DNA from: a virus
IMG/VR virus record: IMGVR_UViG_3300017739_000022
Span: 1-48,046 of that record
Direction: 5' to 3' (one strand)
DNA: 48,046 bases
Positions 23,503 to 31,988 of the stretch are shown in pieces (position 1 is the stretch's first letter; the number at the start of each line of letters is the position of its first letter). The notes under the pieces are model-generated. The model was not told the origin of the DNA. It worked only from the letters and a program-made list of their open reading frames with translations, and ran no database searches. Made by a program: the position numbers and the translations under genes.

Positions 23503-26214
23503 TCAATCCTCCGTGATGCTAAGTGATGAAATAGATTGTCCTGTTGCCAATGCAATACGAACAAGAACAACATTATCCGTAGAGTTACTTGTGTTTTCTC
23601 CACCCAAGGTCATCGTATAACCACCACTTAAGGAAGTATCTGCCACAATCATATCAGAGTCCATAATAGCGCAACCGTCGCTGCCATTACCACCTGTTCC
23701 ACTACCAGGAACACCAATACCTTCGTACTTATCACTTGAACTTAACCATCCATTTAAACCACTTGTACTATCTATACTAGTTCCAGGAGCAGCAATCCAA
23801 AGACCACTAATTCCACTACTTGTTATGTTGATATCAAAATTTGCAACTGACTTTCTTCGGAAAGCAAATGTGAAATATTGAGTTCCAGTATCCAAACTTC
23901 TATCAGGCCCAACAGGAAGATAATCACTGTAATCATTTACATCATGAATGATTTGTCCAAAACGAATAGATGATTCTGAAGTCCCTTCAACTCCTGGATC
24001 AGAAGTTTCTGAATACACATCATTAGTATAGAAGTTAACTACAGAGTATGAAGGAGTATCTGTAGATTCTAAACTAAAGTCAAATACCCGAATACCATCA
24101 TCAGTGTAAGTTCCGTCACCAAGAGAATCTGCTACAGGAATTGCAATCTCGCTAATACCAGATTGATCTGCAGTATGGACATTGAGAACTTTAGAAACAC
24201 TATTACTAAAGTTTCCAACACCATTAACATTTTTTGCACGAACTTTAATGGTTCCTTCACTCCGCACATCACCAGAAGTAACAGGAACAGTCAATGTCCC
24301 CAATGAATATGGCCCACCAACTCCAGTATCTGCCTTTGGAAATCCACCACTCAACATTGATGTTGCACCATCAATTTCAAGATAAGTATATTCTAAGTTA
24401 TCAACAACACCTTCATCACTCTGAACTTCTACAATATCTCCTCTATCTGTATAACATTGACCAACTAAATTACTAATCTTCACTCCAGACAAAGTTAATT
24501 CAGAGCCGGAATCGTAATGAGGAATACCAGAGATATAACGTAAATTGGATGTGGTTTCTGCAATAGATGCGGAGGCAACACCACTAGATGGCTTAGAGGT
24601 TAAGTCATCTTTAACAAATTCAACAACATTTGTACTACCATCTGTACTGTGTTGAAGTTGGAAGTCATTTACACCTTCCAGAATATCTGCTGCTGGCTTA
24701 AAGATCTTTGCCTTAAATCCTTTATGAAGACCTGGATAGTAAATACTAGATTCAAATGTTGTTGGGCTACCTGCGGTATCCAGTAATTGATAATCACTTT
24801 CCTCTGTGACAATTAAACTGGCATAAGTTCCACTCTCGTCACCTGCAGTTGTAAAGTTAACAGAACCATCAGCGGTTCCATTAACACTTGCGGTAAGTGT
24901 TCCACCATCACTAGTAAATGCAAATGAATCTATCGCAGTGGATTCAATATTACCACCACTTACACGATTAACACTATCTCCAGCAGATAAAGTGGTTCCA
25001 GTTGTATTATCAGAGAACTCAGCAGCAAGTTTTGGAGATTCACCCACACTTGGAATTTCTGTTAAAGTCTTTGAATCCAATCCATCTGGGTCAACTGGAG
25101 AATCATCATAAACCTTAATTGGAACCTGAATTGATACTGGAAGAATATCTGGATCAGAAGTGCTATGAGAAGTCAATTCAAATTCCAGAGTATCCATACC
25201 TGCACCAGTATTGCTACCATCTGCCCAAGTATGCTCAAGTCTACCCCCATTCACACCACCTGCTGCATCATCATCAGCGACAGAATCAGTGTTACCATCA
25301 CCCCAAGTTACCGTATAAGTTACATCTGCATTTGAGGTATTTGTTGTTGTATTCTCAATATAAATTGATTGGCCTTCAATTACAAAAAGCTGAGAGTTAT
25401 CTAATGCAGATCCCCCAGAAGCGGCAGAAAATGCACCAAAACCTACTGCTGGATCTGGAGTGAATAGAGTAATATAATCTTCTTTGGTCGCTTCTGAGGT
25501 GCTTCCAGCAGAGTTCGCAATAGCACTCGTATTCGTGGCAATTATAGAAACATCAAATTGACCACCAGTAGGATCCACATATGTGTGGGTCAAATTGGAA
25601 TCGACTGTACCATCCCCCCAATCAACCTGATATGAATCAGCAGTTCCAACAACAGTTGGAGTTAAAGTCACCGTAAGTGGCGATCCGCCAGATGTCTTAT
25701 CTGAGGTAAAGTCAAGAGCAGAAACCGCAGTTCCCTTCAGCATATTAAGAGCAAGTTCATTTAAGCTGTCAATACTATCAACAACCTTTGTCTCACTATT
25801 AATACCAATGGCACCTTCACTGTAGCTGCCATCGGAAGGATTTCCTAAAACAATTTTCTCTCCACTTCCCCCATCCTCTTTCCAGAATAGATTTCCATCT
25901 ACATCGGTTGATAAAACCTTATCCTGTTCTGGAGAAGCAGGGAAAGTATACGTTGTAATTCCTGTTAAGGTGTCTGGACTTTTAATATTAATACTATTTA
26001 ATCCATCCTTATCGACTAATTTAAGTGAAAGGGCTTCTGTCCCATCTTCTTGCCCCCAATATCTACCAGATCCAATAAATTGATTGTCTTGTGTTGTAGA
26101 ATTTAATCCAACATAAAAATCATACTTATCAGTTGTGAAGCCGGGTTCCCCTCCCCGAAGACCAGGAAGACGATCAGAAGCACCCCTCTTGATTAGAATA
26201 ATTGGTGCAGTCAT
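23503..26214 (-). CDS. PKD-domain virion structural protein (903 aa)
   Basis: The N-terminal ~120 residues (IILIKRGASDRLPGLRGGEPGFTTDKYDFYVG, then TYTFPASPEQDKVLSTD) form a conserved head shared by a T4-like marine phage structural family. Two PKD-type Ig folds follow: one at ~165-245 (YQVDWGDGTVDSNLTHTY) and one at ~275-370 (VTYTVTWGDGNTDSVAD and LEHTW), both with the WGDG hallmark. The remainder contains further beta-sandwich segments ending in LATGQSISSLSITED. PKD domains in other systems often bind carbohydrate or protein, so this is probably a surface-exposed baseplate or fibre protein. TGAGGA lies 6 bases before the ATG. Confidence 0.82.
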   Translation of the reverse strand: MTAPIILIKRGASDRLPGLRGGEPGFTTDKYDFYVGLNSTTQDNQFIGSGRYWGQEDGTEALSLKLVDKDGLNSINIKSPDTLTGITTYTFPASPEQDKVLSTDVDGNLFWKEDGGSGEKIVLGNPSDGSYSEGAIGINSETKVVDSIDSLNELALNMLKGTAVSALDFTSDKTSGGSPLTVTLTPTVVGTADSYQVDWGDGTVDSNLTHTYVDPTGGQFDVSIIATNTSAIANSAGSTSEATKEDYITLFTPDPAVGFGAFSAASGGSALDNSQLFVIEGQSIYIENTTTNTSNADVTYTVTWGDGNTDSVADDDAAGGVNGGRLEHTWADGSNTGAGMDTLEFELTSHSTSDPDILPVSIQVPIKVYDDSPVDPDGLDSKTLTEIPSVGESPKLAAEFSDNTTGTTLSAGDSVNRVSGGNIESTAIDSFAFTSDGGTLTASVNGTADGSVNFTTAGDESGTYASLIVTEESDYQLLDTAGSPTTFESSIYYPGLHKGFKAKIFKPAADILEGVNDFQLQHSTDGSTNVVEFVKDDLTSKPSSGVASASIAETTSNLRYISGIPHYDSGSELTLSGVKISNLVGQCYTDRGDIVEVQSDEGVVDNLEYTYLEIDGATSMLSGGFPKADTGVGGPYSLGTLTVPVTSGDVRSEGTIKVRAKNVNGVGNFSNSVSKVLNVHTADQSGISEIAIPVADSLGDGTYTDDGIRVFDFSLESTDTPSYSVVNFYTNDVYSETSDPGVEGTSESSIRFGQIIHDVNDYSDYLPVGPDRSLDTGTQYFTFAFRRKSVANFDINITSSGISGLWIAAPGTSIDSTSGLNGWLSSSDKYEGIGVPGSGTGGNGSDGCAIMDSDMIVADTSLSGGYTMTLGGENTSNSTDNVVLVRIALATGQSISSLSITED

Positions 26215-26239
26215 ATATTCCTCAAATAATATTCATTGA

Positions 26240-26247
26240 TATTTAGG
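26240..26247 (-). promoter_or_regulatory. Candidate late promoter for the 903-aa PKD gene
   Basis: The minus strand reads CCTAAATA, 26-33 bases before the ATG at 26214. This is the same spacing as the other late promoters in this cassette. Confidence 0.5.
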
Positions 26248-26265
26248 CAACTTTTACTGGAGTAT

Positions 26266-26667
26266 TTAAAACTCCCCAGCATCAATTACATCAATATTAA
26301 GATTATTTTGAACTATCTCTATAACTTCGTCTTCAATAGATTCTGCTATTATATTATCAATTGAAACTACTTTGTATCTATTAGTTTCTGGATCATATGC
26401 CAAAACATTTTCATCATTTGGATCCAGAGCTCCTAAATCAGGTGTCTCAACATCAGACAAATTTGAAAGAAGAGAATGTGAATTAACTTGCTGCGAAGCC
26501 TTATGTGGAGCACTAGTACTCAGCTTCACATTATAAGAATTCATCTTTGACTTATATTCAACCTCATTGTTATCCTCATTCTGACCTGCAGAGGATTCTA
26601 CATCATGAGTTTGGTTAGAATTCAATCTAACATTATAAGAATTCATCTTGACTTTATAGTCTGCCAT
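26266..26667 (-). CDS. Small structural-cassette protein with duplicated KMNSYNV motif (133 aa)
   Basis: The protein begins MADYKVKMNSYNVRLNSN and repeats the motif 34 residues later as EYKSKMNSYNVKLST, so the N-terminal ~60 residues are an internal duplication. The C-terminal half (SNLSDVETPDLGALDPNDENVLAYDPETNRYKVVSIDNII) resembles segments that occur in fibre proteins as 'D-L-x-x-L-...-L-x-Y-d-...-w'. It has its own late promoter and precedes the PKD gene. No named family is recognised. It is likely a small virion component, given its setting. Confidence 0.65.
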   Translation of the reverse strand: MADYKVKMNSYNVRLNSNQTHDVESSAGQNEDNNEVEYKSKMNSYNVKLSTSAPHKASQQVNSHSLLSNLSDVETPDLGALDPNDENVLAYDPETNRYKVVSIDNIIAESIEDEVIEIVQNNLNIDVIDAGEF

Positions 26668-26689
26668 AGTAGATGAGAAGCTTCTTAAA

Positions 26690-26697
26690 TATTTATG
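26690..26697 (-). promoter_or_regulatory. T4-like late promoter for the 133-aa gene
   Basis: The minus strand reads CATAAATA, 23-30 bases before the ATG at 26667. It overlaps the end of the preceding gene. Confidence 0.6.
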
Positions 26698-27055
26698 TTG
26701 ACAAAGTTACCCCAGGAGTGACCATTGCCATTCCTTGAATGACGCGACTTCTATATCCATCATTAATATCAACAATCACAATATCATAATAGTATCTGCC
26801 AGAAGGAATAGTTGATGTCAATGTATTTGTCATTGAAAGTATAATTTGCCCATCATCAGGATCAATCGCAGTTGTAAAGACATATTCACTCGTTACTCCA
26901 CTAATAGCATGTTGCCGATCAGCAGTCTTTCTTAAGACTGCAAATGCCTCGTTCTGATTAATATTGAAAGGGGTTCCGTCTGGATTCGTAATTGTAAACG
27001 AAGAAGCATAGTCGGAACCCTGTTCAATAGTAATATTAATTACTGGTACTGCCAC
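26693..27055 (-). CDS. Conserved small beta-sandwich virion protein (120 aa)
   Basis: The product starts MAVPVINITIEQGSDYASSFTI and continues with a strand pattern ending IPSGRYYYDIVI and RVIQGMAMVTPGVT. This layout (I-x-x-G-x-D-[YF] start, then GRYxYD) matches a family of about 120 residues found in tail and baseplate clusters of marine T4-like phages. It is a predicted all-beta, Ig-like fold. It probably serves as a baseplate or fibre accessory. It is preceded by its own late promoter; its 3' end overlaps the next promoter. Confidence 0.7.
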   Translation of the reverse strand: MAVPVINITIEQGSDYASSFTITNPDGTPFNINQNEAFAVLRKTADRQHAISGVTSEYVFTTAIDPDDGQIILSMTNTLTSTIPSGRYYYDIVIVDINDGYRSRVIQGMAMVTPGVTLST

Positions 27056-27079
27056 GGTGATTTAATTTCTACTTTTTAT

Positions 27080-27087
27080 TATTTATC
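27080..27087 (-). promoter_or_regulatory. T4-like late promoter for the 120-aa gene
   Basis: The minus strand reads GATAAATA, 25-32 bases before the ATG at 27055. It overlaps the stop codon of the 643-aa gene. Confidence 0.6.
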
Positions 27088-29017
27088 AATAAGTTGCTAT
27101 TATATTTCTTTGAGGAGGAAGAACAGGATTGCTTGATGGATTATACTCGCTATTTAAACAATGAATAACAAGCAAACCACTACCATAAGATACATCACCA
27201 CCATTATTACCACTTCCACCGTAACCATATTGTCTTCCAGAACTAGCATAAGATTGGTCATAATCTGCATGACCGGTTCCACCAGGACTTCTTCCACTTC
27301 CATTGGACATAGTTGTATGGAGATTTCCTGAAGCACCTATGTATCCAGATCCTCCTCCACCAGCATTGCTCCATGACCCACCATCCCCACCGTAATATCC
27401 ACCTCCTCCACCAGCGATACCTTGCAAATACCTGTGACTTGGTCCAGATTGTGATCCTCCACCGTAACCATCTGAGCTTGATCCGCCACTGTATCCACCA
27501 CCTGCTCCACCATAATTGGTATTATTAACAGCACCGCCGCCGCCACCTCCAGCAATGATTAGTGGATTGCTTCCTCTGAAAATACCAGAAAATCCTCCAC
27601 CATTACCACCAAAAGAGTTACTACCTCTACCATTGTTAGATGAGTTACCAACTGCTACCGAAAGACTTTCACCCGGAGTTACAGGAATAACAGCTTGGGC
27701 AAATCCGCCACCGCCTCCACTACCACCAGGGAATCCGTTTGGATATCCATCTGGCTCTCCACCGGAACCCCATGCCATTACTTGAATATAAGTGGTATTC
27801 GCTGGCACAGTCCAGTTTCCATTAGTAGTTGAGTATCCTCTAGGAGATTTGAATTTATAAGTTCCAATATAGACTGTTTTAGACGTATCATATACAGTAA
27901 CTGTTGATGACTGATAAACTACGGGACCAGTATAGCTACCGGTATGAATTTTGAATACAAAAGTTTCGATGCCTTCAGTCGTTCCATCTTCCAGCAATGT
28001 TTTTGTCACTGATGCGCTATCATTCTGAATTGAAAAGTTTCCCTGAGTAGCATTATCAGTAAAGTCTAAAGCATTCACTGTTCCTTCTATAGTATAGTAT
28101 AATGTAGTTCCAGAAGGAACCCCATCTGTAGAAATGCTAAATGTTACAGAATTTCCTTCATTAAGGGCAGTAACACTTTGAATTGAATTGTAACTTTCGC
28201 TGGTTGTGAAATAAGCCGGATTAGAAAACTCAGACTCTACACCAGCTGGAAGTGATGATCCATACTTTACTCTAACATAATATCCAGTAACTGCATCTAA
28301 TTGTGTAAAATATGGACTTGATTGTATCCCAGAAGCAGTCAGTGGAGCTGTCTCTGTGTGAACACTACCCCCAACAAAATCAGGGCTTTGGCAGACTTCC
28401 CAAGTAGCATTTCCCCAAGTATTAACTTCTCCTAGATCAACTGCTGGTTCTGATGCAACAAATGATGCATATGCTGGATTAAGTGGAGTTGATGGTGCCG
28501 TAACAACTGGTCTTTGAATATCAAGATCTAAAAGAATTATGGATACATCTGGTCTCAATATGTTTCCAGCTTCGTCGCCCCATGTTTCCTCATATCTATA
28601 AGTTCCCGGTTGTGTTGCTGCGTATACAGAACCACCTACACCTTCAAGCTCTACTCCATCTTTATACCACTTGCTACTAAAAAGTGATGAATTTGCCATT
28701 ACAGGTGGAGTTGCAGTAATAGTTGCAGGTGCATAATTCAAATTCGATGCAGTCATTTGTGGCTGCTCTACAATTGCTCCAACTGGACCAGAAGGACCAC
28801 CCGATGAAAATTCCATCCATTCTGTTCCATTCCAAACTTTAAGAATAGGGCTATCTCCAGTGGTATCAGTCCAAAAATCACCAACCTCAGGAGTTTGTGG
28901 AGCATTAGCAGTTACAACGGAAGATGGGACTGAATGTCCCTTTTTTAACATACTTCCAGACAAGCTAACATTTTGGTCATCGTCGATGATAACCTGACCC
29001 CGTACTTTTATAGCCAT
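27086..29017 (-). CDS. Ig/Calx-beta-like glycine-rich adhesin (643 aa)
   Basis: The N-terminus (MAIKVRGQVIIDDDQNVSLSG) matches the 769-aa fibre, suggesting the same attachment point. A short VGDFWTDTTGD...LKVWNGTEWMEF module follows at ~45-70. Residues ~85-280 are Ig/fibronectin-like. Residues ~285-370 (NEGNSVTFSIST, then a TEGIETFVFKI strand) look like a Calx-beta fold. Residues ~390-625 are a glycine-rich domain (WTVPANTTYIQVMAWGSGG, then many GGGG runs and LLVIHC near the end). Polyglycine-II packing is known from the gp38 adhesin tip of the T4-like phage S16, and a similar fold is plausible here. It lies just downstream of two 2OG oxygenase genes. Confidence 0.78.
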   Translation of the reverse strand: MAIKVRGQVIIDDDQNVSLSGSMLKKGHSVPSSVVTANAPQTPEVGDFWTDTTGDSPILKVWNGTEWMEFSSGGPSGPVGAIVEQPQMTASNLNYAPATITATPPVMANSSLFSSKWYKDGVELEGVGGSVYAATQPGTYRYEETWGDEAGNILRPDVSIILLDLDIQRPVVTAPSTPLNPAYASFVASEPAVDLGEVNTWGNATWEVCQSPDFVGGSVHTETAPLTASGIQSSPYFTQLDAVTGYYVRVKYGSSLPAGVESEFSNPAYFTTSESYNSIQSVTALNEGNSVTFSISTDGVPSGTTLYYTIEGTVNALDFTDNATQGNFSIQNDSASVTKTLLEDGTTEGIETFVFKIHTGSYTGPVVYQSSTVTVYDTSKTVYIGTYKFKSPRGYSTTNGNWTVPANTTYIQVMAWGSGGEPDGYPNGFPGGSGGGGGFAQAVIPVTPGESLSVAVGNSSNNGRGSNSFGGNGGGFSGIFRGSNPLIIAGGGGGGAVNNTNYGGAGGGYSGGSSSDGYGGGSQSGPSHRYLQGIAGGGGGYYGGDGGSWSNAGGGGSGYIGASGNLHTTMSNGSGRSPGGTGHADYDQSYASSGRQYGYGGSGNNGGDVSYGSGLLVIHCLNSEYNPSSNPVLPPQRNIIATY

Positions 29018-29044
29018 TTATTTTTTGAAGACTTGTTATAAAAA

Positions 29045-29052
29045 TATTTATC
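29045..29052 (-). promoter_or_regulatory. T4-like late promoter for the 643-aa adhesin
   Basis: The minus strand reads GATAAATA, 28-35 bases before the ATG at 29017, in the short gap after the oxygenase pair. Confidence 0.6.
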
Positions 29053-29058
29053 CAGAAT

Positions 29059-29748
29059 TCAATTTGACATATCATTTGCACAGTGACATCTACACCCATC
29101 TGCAAGAACATAATGGAAAAATACTTGATGATAATACGTATCATCTGGATATTCAGCGTAACAATTTCCAACATGTCTTGATGGAAGAGGATCTCTCCAA
29201 TGAGGACGCTCACAACCCTTATACATAACACCATCTCCTGGAGATAAGCAAATTGAACTACTGTCCCCTTGGCGAATAATCTCTAACTTATCATCATATG
29301 TATCAGGAGTCTTTATCCAGATAGGCCAACACTGATCAATATTAGTACTTATATTTACGCTTACAGAAATTTCACAGGCATCTCTATCAACATGACATGA
29401 AAGTTTCTGCCCAGCAAAATAAAATCGATCGTAATAATAGGTGTTATATAACTTTCTTCCAATAACAGATTCTAAAAATAATCTGATTTGAGAATGAATA
29501 ACTCTGTACTGTGGATGACCATATGTTTCAATAGATCCCCCCACTTGCTCTGGAGCTGGATCAAAAGTAAATTGATTTTGCCCAGTTCCCCAATACCTTT
29601 TTATCCCTCGCTCCTCTGGAACAGGACGAAATAAATCTTTTGCATCCCAAAGATTTTGAATTATTAAATAACCATACTTATCAAACTCCTCGTGACGGGT
29701 CCAAGATGTTCCACTATTTGCCCATTCTTGAAATTTTATATCTTTCAT
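29059..29748 (-). CDS. 2-oxoglutarate/Fe(II)-dependent oxygenase-like protein (229 aa)
   Basis: The chosen start is the ATG at 29748, which overlaps the TGA of the preceding oxygenase gene (ATGA); an ATG two codons earlier is possible. A cupin-like core is indicated by LSCHVDRDACEISVSVNI, with H119 and D121 as the HxD iron ligands, and by a GDGVMYKGCERPHWRDPLP strand whose H183 and R185 fit the distal His and the 2-oxoglutarate Arg. A QVFFHYV strand closes the core. This family oxidises a C-H bond using O2 and 2-oxoglutarate; hydroxylation of an amino-acid side chain is a common outcome. The substrate is unknown. The C-terminus has an odd Cys/His cluster (GCRCHC). Confidence 0.75.
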   Translation of the reverse strand: MKDIKFQEWANSGTSWTRHEEFDKYGYLIIQNLWDAKDLFRPVPEERGIKRYWGTGQNQFTFDPAPEQVGGSIETYGHPQYRVIHSQIRLFLESVIGRKLYNTYYYDRFYFAGQKLSCHVDRDACEISVSVNISTNIDQCWPIWIKTPDTYDDKLEIIRQGDSSSICLSPGDGVMYKGCERPHWRDPLPSRHVGNCYAEYPDDTYYHQVFFHYVLADGCRCHCANDMSN

Positions 29749-30365
29749 TTCCATCTCGGCCCAACAGTCCAACCAACGATAGACTTACGAAGACCAGACT
29801 TTACAGGAAGAACGCGATGTTGTGTGCGAGAATCAAATAAAATTATAGTTCCTCTTTTTCTAGGAGCAAAATAGGATTTGCCGGTTTCATCCAATAGTTG
29901 CAAGTTCCCACCTTCATAATCATCTGGATGAGAAAGTTGTAAAACAAAAGACAACTTACGGACAAGTTCGGTATTCTCATTTATAAAGTCTTCGGACTTC
30001 CCCCCCATACGATTACCGACTGACTCTGGTTTATATGCACTGGCAATACCAGCATCATTATGCCAACCATAAAACTCACCCGGTCCATATTGGGTATATT
30101 GCAATGACTCCCCATCAATACATCTCAAATCATATAAAAAATTTTCTCTATTTGCTCTGGTAATATAATGCCACATAAATCCGCCAATCCAGTGTTCACT
30201 AGGAACCCATGTATTTTTAGAATTTCTCCTTTCCTTATTTACCTCACCGCCATAAAGATAGGATTCACTCATACTAGAATCATAGTTTACAGAAAGATCT
30301 TTCTCGATTATATCTACAATTTCCTCAGGCATAGAGGAATAATACCAAATAGTTTGATGAGCCAT
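29745..30365 (-). CDS. PKHD-type 2OG-Fe(II) oxygenase (206 aa)
   Basis: The sequence carries the full iron and cosubstrate signature: HxD at H102/D104 in YGWHNDAG, the distal H183 in TQHRVLPV, and R193 in GLRKSIVGWTVGP, which would bind the 2-oxoglutarate carboxylate. Length and motif order fit the PKHD-type (YbiX/PiuC-like) or prolyl-4-hydroxylase-like branch. Such genes are frequent in marine T4-like phages, but their substrates are not settled. It is the first gene after a sigma70-type promoter and is translationally coupled to a second oxygenase by an ATGA overlap. It is therefore probably expressed by host polymerase, unlike the late fibre genes around it. Confidence 0.85.
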   Translation of the reverse strand: MAHQTIWYYSSMPEEIVDIIEKDLSVNYDSSMSESYLYGGEVNKERRNSKNTWVPSEHWIGGFMWHYITRANRENFLYDLRCIDGESLQYTQYGPGEFYGWHNDAGIASAYKPESVGNRMGGKSEDFINENTELVRKLSFVLQLSHPDDYEGGNLQLLDETGKSYFAPRKRGTIILFDSRTQHRVLPVKSGLRKSIVGWTVGPRWK

Positions 30366-30388
30366 TCCTAACGATCTTCTTATACTAT

Positions 30389-30417
30389 ATTATACAATTT
30401 ATAGATCCACAAGTCAA
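30389..30417 (-). promoter_or_regulatory. Sigma70-type promoter of the oxygenase pair
   Basis: The minus strand reads TTGACT (30412-30417), a 17-base spacer, then TATAAT (30389-30394): eleven of twelve consensus bases with ideal spacing. It sits in the 54-base gap between the 515-aa gene and the first oxygenase gene. No TAAATA-type late element lies in that gap. Confidence 0.85.
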
Positions 30418-30419
30418 TG

Positions 30420-31967
30420 CTAAACAGGATCACTACTGGTAAAATGTTCTGGGTAACTATCATTTGGTGCAGTACCTACTATATGTTGTGCTCTCGCCGC
30501 AATAACAATGGGTCTCATTTCATCTGCAGTATAAAGTTCGGCGTATCTTTCTTCAACTCTCATCACATTAAAGGAATTGCACTGATCCCCATCCCATGGA
30601 TAGTAACTTCCCTTTGGATTGCTTGGCGACTGACCACTACTGGTAATTCCATCGATAAGTTGCGCTGTAGAATTAGGAAATGCTTTTTGTATAATATCTA
30701 CCCAACTATAAGCATAACCATCTACAACTATCCACCCATTTGCATTTGGAGCAGTCGCCCCAACGTTAGTTCCTGATCCATTGCCGGTGTTATGTACTAA
30801 TTCCCCATCCCACACAATTTCTCTCTCCCGAATTCCATTATTTCCACCGAAGTCACCACTCTCAACTGCAGGAGTTCCTGTTCGTGTGTAGAAACCATAT
30901 TTAAGACCACTATTATTTCTCTGCGCAAATGGAGAATCATCTGGTACTCCTCCACCAAAACTGATTACGGCTCCGCCATATTCAAATCCTTCCCAATAAC
31001 GTTCTCCTTTTTCAGCTGTTTTTGTGGCACTCACAAGAGTCACAAAAGCAGTATCTATGGTGCCACCAGTGTTTAATTCAGAAGAGAGATTTGTTACAGT
31101 AGCATCGTCAAGATCTTCATTTGGCAATACACTGTCAGGAACTCCTCTACCATAGGAGGCTCCTCCTCCTCCACCACCACCTGTACGGGGGGCTGGGCCA
31201 GACCCCTGGAATACACCACCTCCAGCGCCACCACCAAAATAACCCATACCACCACTTCCACCATCACTATCACCACCACTAAATACGGCAGTACCTTTGC
31301 TAAAAAATCCGCCATCAGTATTATTCTGTAGGCTACCACCAGGGTTTGGATTTGTGGCAGTACCCTTCGTTCCACCACTACCCGTTAGATACCCAGTAGT
31401 TGTTCCTCCAGTTCCACCAGTAGCATTTATACTTCCTCCAAGACCATCTATACCAGGAGAATCCTGTCCTGCGTCTCCTGCAGAATTACCGACTGAATCA
31501 CAAGTACCCGCATTTCCGCCCAATCCATTCGCAGTTGGGTGTTTTGAAAAATCAAAACGCCTATCAAAGAATCCTCCAAAAACTGGTTTAGCATCACCTC
31601 CCTGGGCACCAAGCATCATACAATAATTATTATCTGTATTACTTTCTCCCCAATATATTGCACCAATACCATCATTTATTCTAATACAATATTTTGCACC
31701 ATATCTCATGTTAATTGTACCCTGAACCCATGCACCGAGTCCAGATTGGGGGAGGTCTGTGTGAGATTCTATCCGACTAGCTCCGGCTTGCCCACCACAC
31801 TTAATTACAACAGAATAATCTGCAAGTATTGGTTCGATTATATCACCATCTTGAAGATCATGTAAAGATAGTTCACTAACATCTACTTGCGATCCATTTA
31901 AACGAGAAACCTTTAGTTGTGGAGATTCAACTATACCGCCCATACCCAGAAGCATTTGTTGCATCAT
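30420..31967 (-). CDS. Glycine-rich adhesin-like protein (515 aa)
   Basis: Residues 1-120 form a beta-rich head (MQQMLLGMGGIVESPQLKVSRLNGSQ, then CIRINDGIGAIYWGE). Residues ~120-290 are strongly glycine-rich (GGSGGMGYFGGGAGGGVF and a G7 run), likely polyglycine-II-like or a flexible lattice. Residues ~290-515 are a mixed beta domain with Trp/Tyr-rich strands (GWIVVDGYAYSWVDIIQ) and YYPWDGDQC near the end, possibly the receptor-contact part. It is expressed with the 413-aa fibre gene, 21 bases downstream of its stop, and has AGAGAGG about 10 bases before the ATG. It shares no obvious full-length family that I recognise. The oxygenase promoter lies immediately downstream. Confidence 0.7.
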   Translation of the reverse strand: MMQQMLLGMGGIVESPQLKVSRLNGSQVDVSELSLHDLQDGDIIEPILADYSVVIKCGGQAGASRIESHTDLPQSGLGAWVQGTINMRYGAKYCIRINDGIGAIYWGESNTDNNYCMMLGAQGGDAKPVFGGFFDRRFDFSKHPTANGLGGNAGTCDSVGNSAGDAGQDSPGIDGLGGSINATGGTGGTTTGYLTGSGGTKGTATNPNPGGSLQNNTDGGFFSKGTAVFSGGDSDGGSGGMGYFGGGAGGGVFQGSGPAPRTGGGGGGGASYGRGVPDSVLPNEDLDDATVTNLSSELNTGGTIDTAFVTLVSATKTAEKGERYWEGFEYGGAVISFGGGVPDDSPFAQRNNSGLKYGFYTRTGTPAVESGDFGGNNGIREREIVWDGELVHNTGNGSGTNVGATAPNANGWIVVDGYAYSWVDIIQKAFPNSTAQLIDGITSSGQSPSNPKGSYYPWDGDQCNSFNVMRVEERYAELYTADEMRPIVIAARAQHIVGTAPNDSYPEHFTSSDPV

Positions 31968-31988
31968 GTCTTGCTACCTCTCTATAAA

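Noticed and set aside
26248-26280. Hairpin GGAG...CTCC at the stop codon of the 133-aa gene as a terminator
   Set aside because: The stem has a two-base bulge and no T tract follows. Its upstream half is coding.
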